This document shows, piece by piece, positions 56,401-64,000 of a stretch of DNA of 64,000 nucleotides (its first letter is position 1; each line of letters starts with the position of its first letter). The stretch lies in contig JANDJZ010000008.1 of NCBI GenBank assembly GCA_027943245.1, positions 124,001 through 188,000 on the forward strand, read 5' to 3'. The notes beneath the pieces were generated by a model that had not been told where the DNA came from, made no database searches, and saw only the letters and a program-made list of their open reading frames with translations. Both the position numbers and the translations under genes were made by a program. The DNA comes from Acanthamoeba sp. SK_2022b. Its lineage: Eukaryota; Discosea; Longamoebia; Acanthamoebidae.

Positions 56401-58384
56401 TTCGAAGCCGCCTGGCAGTTCGCAGCGCGCCTTCATTGTCAAATGGTGAATCGTAGCGTCGACGCATGGCACAAACTCAAACGGCTGGAGCCACAGACAC
56501 GAACGTGAGTTATACGTGAGCCAATTACATTTAATTAATTAATTAATAAATAAATAAAAGATAAGCTGATAACAAAACGCAATAGGCAAGAACAACTACC
56601 TCAAGACAGATTGCCATGAGGTCGAGCAGCTTGGCGATGGCCTTTTCTCCATTGTAGCTGATGCGGGCGTGCTGGCTTCCGTTTTCGTGCGTAGTCGTGT
56701 CCTCCTCGAGCAGTCGGACGAGGAAGGGCACGAAGGACGAGGCGATGACGTAGTCGTCTGCCAGGTACTCGGCCAAGTGCTCCAAGATCTTGGCAGCGAG
56801 GATGGTGATGTCCTCCTGGGGCAGCACGAACTGGTAGAGCGAGTGGGGCGATAGAGAGGAAGACGACGACGAAGTGGAGCTGCTGCTGCTGGAGGAAGAG
56901 AGGGAGGCGCTGACGCAGTGGCAGATCAGCCTCTCCAGGCATTCAAGGAGATAGTCCGCCTTCTTGAGCTTGATCGAGGTCGGTGACTGCTGGATCGGTT
57001 GATAACTTGGTGGGAGCAAGCACACACGTGCACACTGTGTTTAGAGGGCACACTGGCCCTACGCAAAGAGACACGCACGCGAGGGTGGTACCCGGAGACG
57101 GGAAAGTAGAACGGCTTCGACCCAAAGTTGAGGAGAGATCGCTCCCTATGCGAGAGAGAGATGGTGGGGAAGTAGGCCATCCCGGTCCCGGTCCGCACCT
57201 TGCGGAAGGCGGGACCCAGCGGCGCTCCGTTCCTGTAAAAACTGATCATGCCATAGAGCTCCTCCTCGTCCTCCTCGTCCTCCTCGCCTTCCTCTTCGCT
57301 GTAGTCGCCCTCTTCGATGCCCTGCTTTTCGGAGGGCTCACCAACTGCGGCAGAGGCATTTTGCGACTCCTGGCTGGAAGCCTCCGGCAGATCTTCGACG
57401 GGGCCCTTCTGCTCCTTCGTCTTCACCGAGCTCGCTTCATCACTGGCCTCGGCGACCGGCAATGGCGGGAACGGCAGATCGATGCACACGCCTATAACGT
57501 CGCCGGGTAGCCAGTGTTGGCCGTAGGCGGCCGGTCTGGTGTTGTTCCACCGCTTCACCCGAGCGCCGTCGTACGCGTACGAGTTGGCAGAGTCGCCCAC
57601 ACCTTGAGATCGCCCAAAACAAGCAGTGTCAGTCATGAGCAGGGACACTGGTAAAGCTGTAAGTGAGCTAGGCCCTGAAAGCTCATGTTTACCGTTTTCG
57701 TTAGAGAATCTGCAGTCGAGGGTGGACCAGCCGAGTTGCTGGATACCGCCCGTACCCAGCACCACTTCAAACATCCACTTACCGCCGTAGACGCAGGCGG
57801 TGGCCCGAGCGCTACAGAAGTTGCTGTGGCCTTCCATCTGATCAAGAACAAGAGAGTGAGACATGGGACTCCCAATCGAGCGCTGCGGTCGGTAGGCACC
57901 TCCAGGTCGGCGCTGGTGAAGTGACAGAGCCCACAGGCGGTTTCGCGGTCCATTTTCACCACCTTGGGTCCAAGCCTTCCCTGCACATCGTGCTTGTCCT
58001 TGTTTTCCTTCGTTTCTCTTCTCTCGATCTCGCCCAGTCGCTTCTGGAGTAGCTCCTGCAAGCTGCGCAAGCTGATCGGATAGCTTCGCCCACTACGTAC
58101 GTCGCGAGGAAATGGATCAGTTGTGGGAAAGAGGAAAGAAAAGGAAGCGCTCTGTGAACCTCAGCTCGCTGCTCAGAATGGCGTGAGGAGTGGTTGGCGC
58201 GAGATCAAAGAGATGGCGGAGGAACTTGTCCATGGCTTCGTCTTCAGTGTGGACGTCTCCTGTGCGTTTGCGTTAGCATGGATGAAAAGGAGACAGAATC
58301 GATGAAAGATGCTCCTACCCTCGTTCTTGTCAATCAGCAGAGCCAGGCCCTTAGCACAACGGCTGGTAAAGAATTTCTTCGGAG
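52252..58384 (-). CDS. KPC1/RNF123-like E3 ubiquitin ligase (SPRY + RING)
   Basis: Large E3 ligase homologous to the catalytic subunit of the Kip1 ubiquitination-promoting complex. The 5' exons (58384 downward) give KKFFTSRCAKGLALLIDKNEG and a helical segment. The SPRY domain starts near 57950 with GRLGPKVVKMD, then GHSNFCSARATACVYGGKWM, LGTGGIQQLGWST, GVGDSANSYAYDGARVKRWN, and after an acidic insert GMISFYRNGAPLGPAFRKVR with MAYFPTISLS. Many helical exons follow, with ELINKLFNNLNWTVSELEVA-type and FELSVSLLRYF segments conserved in RNF123. The C-terminal RING is ELCPICYADV, then FLPCKHQSCKRCIQRHML, SKTCFFCKAEVA, with TGA at 52252-52254. More than twenty introns. The acidic insert in SPRY (EEGDYSEEEGEEDEEDEEE) is unusual. 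The true start codon upstream of 58384 is unresolved. Confidence 0.85.
52860..52872. repeat. G13 homopolymer in RNF123-like intron
   Basis: Thirteen G (C in the gene's sense) inside an intron near the 3' part of the gene. Confidence 0.85.
53421..53476. repeat. (AC)n microsatellite in RNF123-like intron
   Basis: About 56 bp of pure AC dinucleotide between the exon encoding the NLNWTVSELEVAMRNV segment and the exon at about 53396. Confidence 0.95.
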
Positions 58385-58701
58385 CTGATAGGAAGCATCA
58401 GGAGTGCACATAGAACAAATAGCCAGCGTGAGATGAGGAGATGGTAGATTAAAAGCTGAGACAGACAAAATTTGCGGTGGTTGCAACCACCGGCAGAAGC
58501 ACACTAACGTACATGCATTTGGGCTGTGCGAACGCAGCGTTTGTTCGCCTGCCAAGCCTTCCATCTCTGGCTAAAGATGTCAACCAATCTTGCTCCGTTC
58601 GTTGTTTGCCGCCTTTTTTCGGTGCAGCCAGCTGGCATTTCTTTCTTTTTTTCCAAGCTACTCCGCATTTCTTCTGTGGCCACGTCGGCGCAGCACCGAA
58701 G
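58385..58701. promoter_or_regulatory. Divergent spacer, RNF123-like gene / RFT1
   Basis: About 310 bp between the first recognisable exon of the minus-strand ligase and the RFT1 ATG. It should hold both promoters and the missing 5' end of the ligase gene. It contains a T-rich stretch (ttctttttttccaagc) close to the RFT1 start. Confidence 0.4.
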
Positions 58702-61347
58702 ATGGACAACCTGCTGTCTAGGTCCCTCTATGGAGTGGTCTACCTCATGGGTGCGTGCATATTCCTGGCGGCTGCTTTTGTGCACCCCCCCCGACAACCA
58801 TGCCCGGGTGCCTGTTTACATCTATTTGGCTGCAGGTTTGAACTTCCTCACTCATGGGTTGACCTTCGTTCTCAACACGCTGATCGTGCGCATGGTGCAA
58901 GCCAACGTGTTTGGGGTGCGCTCCTTGCCATTGCCCTCCCTACGTCTTGCTCGTGGCGCACTCTGTCGTGATAACTTGCCACCTGCACTTACCTCTCCTC
59001 TTCGTCTCGCGCCTTCCAGTTTGCATCGGTGCCGCTGCAGCTGTTGGTCTCCACCATTCTCTTTCTCTCCCGCGAGGCATTCCGCAATGCCTGCCAACGC
59101 TCAGCCGAGGGCGAGTATGCATACGACCCCATCGCTGCACTTGTGGGCTCTTCCCTTTGAGTCTCGGGCCTGTGGCTTACACACAAACGTGCACGCACAT
59201 GTCCGCAGAGTGGACGACAAGCGATGGCAGCGTGAATGGGAGCGCAAGCTGACCAACCTCAGCTGGGCGGTGGTTCCACTGGGCGTGGCCGTAACCCTGG
59301 CCGCCTTTGGCCTCTCCGTGCTCACTGCCTCGCCCGAAGAGCGCGCCCTCGACAATTACCACCTCGTCATCTTCATCACCGGCATGGCTGCCTTCATCGA
59401 GCTCCTCTCCGAGCCGCTCTACATCTTCACTCTCCGCTTCCTGCTCTACCGCCCGCGCGTCGTCGTCGAGGGCACCGCCGCCTTCCTTCGCTGCGTTGCC
59501 ACCTTTCTCCTCGTCTACTTCTATCCCCACCTTGGTACTTCCTTGCTCGGCCAACTCCACTCGCCTACGTACCTTCAGCGCAAGCTGACACAAGCGAGCG
59601 TCTACACCCTCAGGGGCGCTCGCGTTCTCGTTTTCGTGGCTGGTGTACTCGTTGACAATCACACTGGGCTACTACTCCTACTTCTTCTATCACATCCTGG
59701 CCAACAAGCCGCTTCCTCCAGCGGAATCGCCAGCTGGCGGGCGCAAGGCCGATGACGATGATGTCGACGACGGCGAAGAGAAGGAGGAGACCCGGTGGGC
59801 CTTCCCCCTGCGATCCATCCGCGAACTATTCCCTCGTTCTGGACCGACGGGGTGCCTACACCTCTCCTCCTCAACCCCTCTCGCGTGTATACAGTCGCAC
59901 CTCGCTTACATCGGCTGCTATACAACCATCAGGTGGGTCGACTGGGACAGAGTGATCCTGCTGCGGCAGTTCTACTGGCAGAGCATCCAGATGTACATAC
60001 TCACAGAGGGACAAAAGTATCTCCTCAAGTGGACCCAAACGCTGGAGCACATTGCCATCTTCTCGCTGGTCAACAACCTGGGTACACTTTCACCCCCCAC
60101 CGCCCGCGATGAAGAAGCCGAGCGAGTGAGCATACGCTCACCCGCCGCGGACGGGCAGGCTCGCTGGTCGTGCGATTCGTGTTCATGCCCGTCGAGCAGG
60201 TCTGCAACTCACTATTCAGCAAGTACTCCGAGCTCGGGCCCAAGAAGACTGCCACCGTGCTCACCCTCCTCCTTAAGTGCCTGCTGCTCATAGGTATGCG
60301 CTTGACTTACACTTTTGCACTTTCTTCTCTCCACTTGCTCACCCTGGTCGTTTTTCTCTCTCTCTCTCTCTCTCTACCCCCAACCCACGTCAGGCCTGTG
60401 CTTCATTGCGTTCGGCCCCAACTACTCGTTCCTCCTGCTGGATTTCATGTACACCAAAAAGTTTAGCGCCACCGACGCACCCTTCATTCTCGGCCTTTAC
60501 TGCTTCTACGTCGCTCTGATGGCCATCAACGGTATTTGTTTCAATTGTATTTGGTCTTTCAAGAGGATTTTGTATTTGTTTAACAAATCTCTTGCTACGT
60601 GGCCTCGGTAGGCACTACGGAGGCATTCACTCGCGCGGTGAGCAAGCCGAACGATATCAAGATCTACAACTACATGCTCATCGGATTCTCGTGCATCTAT
60701 GTTGCCGCGGCGATGAACCTCATCCCTTACTTCGACACTGCCGGCCTCATCCTGGCGGATTGCCTCAGTACACTCCCCGCCCCAAACATGTGCCACCTCC
60801 CACCTCGTATACATGCGCACACTGACGCTGAGCTTTGTGATCGTATGTGCGCAGACATGACCCTGCGCATCGCCTACTGCAGTTACTTCATCCGTGAGTT
60901 CTTCCGGGAGCACAGCAAGACACTGAAGGGCAAGGAGCGCGAGAACGAGCGGGGCGAGTACACGTTCTTCCGCTTCCGCCAGTGTTGCCCCTCCACTAAG
61001 GTGCCGGCTCCTCTCATTCCACCATGAGAGAGAAAGAGCGAGCAATGGTCATGTGACTGCGCAGGTGCTCGTTGCGTTCGTGGTCTCGTTCGTGGTGACC
61101 CGATCGTCGGAGGCGATCTTCTTCGCCGCCAAGCCCCACTACAGCCTCCTCCAGGCAGCGGCACACGTCGGCGTCGGCGCCGCCTGCCTCCTGGCCGTCC
61201 TCCTAACCCTGTACGTTCCTCCCTCTGTATTCCCGAAACTCCTCCCTTTTGTCTCATGTCTGCCCGACCGTCAGGTTCTTCACCGAGAGACGGTTCCTGC
61301 AAGACCTACGTTCCGTGTGGCGCACGAGTCGGCCAAAGGCGCAGTAG
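58702..61347 (+). CDS. RFT1: RFT1-like protein (N-glycosylation lipid-linked oligosaccharide transfer)
   Basis: Multi-pass ER membrane protein of the RFT1/MATE-like family, needed for Man5GlcNAc2-PP-dolichol use in N-glycosylation. Start ATG 58702 (MDNLLSRSLYGVVYLM). Exons in order: NFLTHGLTFVLNTLIVRMV, VPLQLLVSTILFLSREAFRNAC with the family-typical REAFRxAC, PLGVAVTLAAFGLSVL, ELLSEPLYIFTLRFLLYRPR (conserved SEP), LVYSLTITLGYYSYFF, an acidic loop (DDDDVDDGEEKEE), ILTEGQKYLLKWTQTLE (conserved TEGQ/E-x-YL), VRFVFMPVEQVCNSLFSKY (conserved F-x-P-x-E), DAPFILGLYCFYVALMAING, NEXT block TEAFTRAV, and tail FTERRFLQDLRSVW. Stop TAG 61345-61347. All signature loops are intact. Confidence 0.9.
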
Positions 61348-61446
61348 CACCACGCGGCAGGCAGCCAGCTCGCGCGCCGCAAAATAAAAATGTAAAACTT
61401 TTTTTAATATATTTTTTTGTTAAAGAAGTTGTTTAGCGGATTTGAG
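61348..61446. other. Short RFT1-kinase spacer with polyadenylation-like signal
   Basis: Only 99 bp separate the RFT1 stop from the kinase start. The spacer has AATAAA at 61383-61388 followed by T-rich DNA (aactttttttaatatattttttt), so transcript end and next promoter nearly coincide. Confidence 0.55.
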
Positions 61447-63267
61447 ATGGAGGGGCGGGCAACATCGAGCAGCACAAATGCAGAAATAGAGGCGGAGCAC
61501 ATCCTCCTGGGCCCCAAGATAGGCGATGGTTCCTTCGGTACCGTCTACAAGGTTCATTGCCCCGCCTCCCCTGAGAGACAGAGAGGAGCTGCACCACGAA
61601 AGGGGGCTTACCGTTTGCAGCGCGCCGTGCGCAGGGCAAGTGCTTCAAGATGGACGTGGCGGTCAAGGTGCCCCGCCTGCAGCGGCTCAACTCCCTTCAG
61701 CTGCACGGCCTCCGCACGGAAATCGCCATCATGAGGTGCTTTACAGCCTTGCACGCATCGCCACGGTGACGGGACTGTGCAGTAGTGGTGGACTCAATGC
61801 GTGTTGATGGTTTGGGGGGGGGGGTCATTCACTCAACAGCGCCAACCCGCACCCGTGCATCGTGCTCTTCATGGGCGCCTGCACTCAGGAGGGCCAGTTC
61901 AGGATCGTCACCGAGGTTCGTGCCCTGTCGAGCACACGCAAGTGACATGCGTGATTGGAGCTTACCGACTAACCGACGTGTGTTGTGTTGTGTTGTGTTG
62001 TGTTGTGTTGTGTTGTGTTGTGTTGTGTTGTGTTGTGTTGTGTTGTGTTGTGTTGTGTTGTGTTGTGTTGTGTTGTGTGTGCAGTTGCTGGAGGGTGATC
62101 TGTACGACCTAATCCACAAGCAAAAGGTCAAGCTCACCCTGTTCCAGAAGATGAAGCTAGCCAAGGACGCCGCGCTCGGCATGAACTGGCTGCACCACTC
62201 CAACCCACGTATCATCCATCGAGGTGCCCTCCCCCTCCAACAGCCGAGTGGCTTGGCGGTGGCTCACTCGCCAAGCGATCCGCTTCCAGATCTCAAGCTG
62301 GCGAACCTGCTCATCTACAGGCAGGGCGAGGAGTACCGCGTGAAGCTGTGCGACTTTGGGCTGAGCGCGATCAAGGAGGCCTCGCAGGAGGCCATCCGTG
62401 ACCTGGGCGCCGTGCGCGGCACGCCCCTGTACATGGCCCCGGAGGTGATGCGCAAGCGGGACTTCAACGAAAAGGCCGACGTCTACTCCTTTGGCATCGT
62501 TCTATGGTACATGCCCACCGCACACATCTCGCAACGTAACGCGCATAGCCAATGACACGAAGTGTGTGCGCGAAGGGAGCTGTTGACGGAGCGGAAGCCG
62601 TTCGAGCACCACCGGGACTGGAACCAGTTCCTGGTCGCCGTGGGCGACGAGGGCGAGCGGCCCATCATCCCGGCGTCGTGCCCGCCCGCCCTCTTCTCTC
62701 TCATAGAGGACTGCTGGCGTAACGACGCCTCCCTCCGGTAAGCGCCGCTGGTCGCCCCCTCCTCTCTCCTCTCTCCTCTCCTCCCTTGCTTGGCGCTCGC
62801 CGCTGAGAGCCCCTTTGGCAGGCCCGACTTTGAGGAAATCAACGAGAGACTCGATGCCATCATCATCGACAGCGCGATCGAGGACGAGGCTGCCCGCGCG
62901 TTCTGGAAGGCGGAGGGGAGCCTGCACGACCACGTCCTGCCGTGGCCCGTCTTTGCGCGCAAGCTGTGGAGGTACCTCGGGCTTGACCTCCCGCACGACC
63001 CCGACGATCCCCTCCCACCTGCCGACGAGCCCGCCCTCCCACAGCCGGCCCAGGACAAGTGGTAAGCTCCTCTCTCCGCCTTCTCTAGCGAGCGTGTAAT
63101 CGGGGGGGAGGGCTAACGCTGGTGGCTCAGGACCGCGCCGCACAAGCGACCAACGGCAGCCCTTCCCACAAGCACAAGCGAGCAGGGTCGAGCGGGCACC
63201 CCGCTGGTCTACAATCCTCCGCCTTCGGTCGAGGTTGCGCAGCTGCGATGCGCCAAAGCGCTCTTTG

Positions 63268-63336
<69 letters not shown>

Positions 63337-63984
63337 GGGGATGCATGCCAGCTCACGCGCTTTTGCCAAAACAGTGACGGAGGAGAGCAGGGGCAAGGGG
63401 CGGGAGATGGTGAGCATCGAGTGGTTCAGCAAGATGGTGGAGTGGTTTGCGCCCTTCGAGGCCAGCCCACGCTTTCTCGACCGCCTGCTGGCCCTCCTCA
63501 GCCAGCCATGGTTCCACGGCCCCCTCACCAACAACGTGCGCTGTCCCCTCCCCTTCCTCCCCATCTCTCTCATACCGAAGCCTTGACTCACGCACGCGTG
63601 CGCGAGCAGGACATGGCTCGTCTGCTGGCGGGCGCGGCGGAGGGCACCTTCCTGGTGCGCTTCTCGAGCAGCAGCCCGGGCGCCTACACCATCTCGCGCG
63701 TCACCCCGCAGGGCACCTCGCACATACGCATACTGGGTCGACGCGTGCTCCACGGAGACCGAGCCCACGCCGGCGACGGCAATGCTGAAGAGCGGGCTAC
63801 GACGGCGGTGCGTTACTCAGCGAGCGACGACAGGAGCTACGAGTCGATGGGGGAGGTGGTCGCCGACCTCGCCCAACCGCTGCGCCTGCTCCACCCCGCA
63901 CCCGGGTCGCCCTACCTGCCCCTCTTTGGCGACCCCGCCATCCTCAAGGCGGCCGGCGGCTACGAGTCCCTCGTCCAGCGGTGA
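61447..63984 (+). CDS. SHK-type protein kinase with C-terminal SH2 domain
   Basis: Dual-specificity, tyrosine-kinase-like kinase of the amoebozoan SHK family. Start ATG 61447 ([10 protein letters not shown]). Kinase: [10 protein letters not shown] (glycine loop), VAVKVPRL (catalytic Lys), [28 protein letters not shown] rebuilt over an intron (HRDLK loop), CDFGLSA (DFG), [11 protein letters not shown] (APE), [19 protein letters not shown], and RPDFEEI (C-lobe Arg). A linker follows with [13 protein letters not shown] and [13 protein letters not shown], then the SH2: [37 protein letters not shown] with the phosphotyrosine-binding Arg in FLVRFS, and a C-terminal [11 protein letters not shown]. 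Stop TGA 63982-63984. Two introns are microsatellite-rich. All catalytic residues are present. Confidence 0.92.
61814..61824. repeat. G11 homopolymer in kinase intron
   Basis: Eleven G in the intron between the EIAIM and SANPHPC exons, close to the 3' splice site. Confidence 0.85.
61979..62077. repeat. (TGTTG)n minisatellite-like repeat in kinase intron
   Basis: About twenty copies of the pentamer TGTTG fill the intron before the [11 protein letters not shown] exon and run almost to the splice acceptor. Confidence 0.95.
63270..63334. repeat. (CA)n microsatellite in kinase intron
   Basis: About 65 bp of CA repeat upstream of the exon beginning with [12 protein letters not shown]. Confidence 0.95.
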
Positions 63985-64000
63985 CCACTCGCTACTTCTA

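Noticed and set aside
61979..62077. Regular repeats considered as a CRISPR array
   Set aside because: Pure pentamer without spacers, inside a spliced intron of a eukaryotic gene.

Overview
The window reads as a gene-dense, GC-rich, intron-rich nuclear contig from an amoebozoan protist, most likely Acanthamoeba or a close relative. The reasons are short GT-AG introns in almost every gene, intergenic gaps often near 100 bp, a kinase-plus-SH2 protein of the amoebozoan SHK type, and spliced homologues of ordinary eukaryotic proteins. No operons, rRNA genes or CRISPR arrays are seen. Species assignment is inference.

Layout. 1-2245: a short eIF4G-like translation factor (+). About 2700-9720: a lower-GC transposon island holding a hAT element with a spliced transposase, two small elements ending in AGACTTGGGGGAAAT, duplicated hAT right ends, a decayed Ty1/copia integrase, a decayed MFS-like transporter and a foldback element. 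10076-10817: a small coiled-coil gene of unknown role. 10953-16765: an RCC1-repeat protein (-), xylulokinase (+) and a bacterial-type HU DNA-binding protein (+). 16883-20754: a tail-anchored protein with a PP1-docking motif and a 992-residue membrane-anchored coiled-coil protein resembling p180/kinectin (both -). 21845-25923: a PH-coiled-coil-RING protein and a mitochondrial carrier (+). 26012-29191: a WrbA-type quinone reductase, tRNA-Leu(CAG), a CCR4/nocturnin-like nuclease and a second copy of the foldback element. 29235-33049: a kinesin-1-type motor with a C-terminal PH domain (-), head to head with DNA topoisomerase II (33333-39142, +). Then an ELO fatty-acid elongase (+), aspartyl aminopeptidase M18 (-), a second low-GC patch, an intronless 554-residue unknown protein (-), glyoxalase II (+), an RGG/KH protein, an SR splicing factor and a KPC1/RNF123-like E3 ligase (all -), RFT1 (+), and an SHK-type SH2 kinase (+).

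The genes are mostly independent housekeeping functions: translation, splicing, ubiquitination, DNA topology, motor transport, lipid elongation and N-glycosylation. Shared trends are microsatellites inside introns, G/C homopolymer runs confined to introns and intergenic DNA, and short divergent spacers. The most unusual items are the HU homologue with an intron, the kinesin-PH and PH-(K-box-like)-RING architectures, and a foldback/MITE family with two copies, one 36 bp upstream of a start codon.
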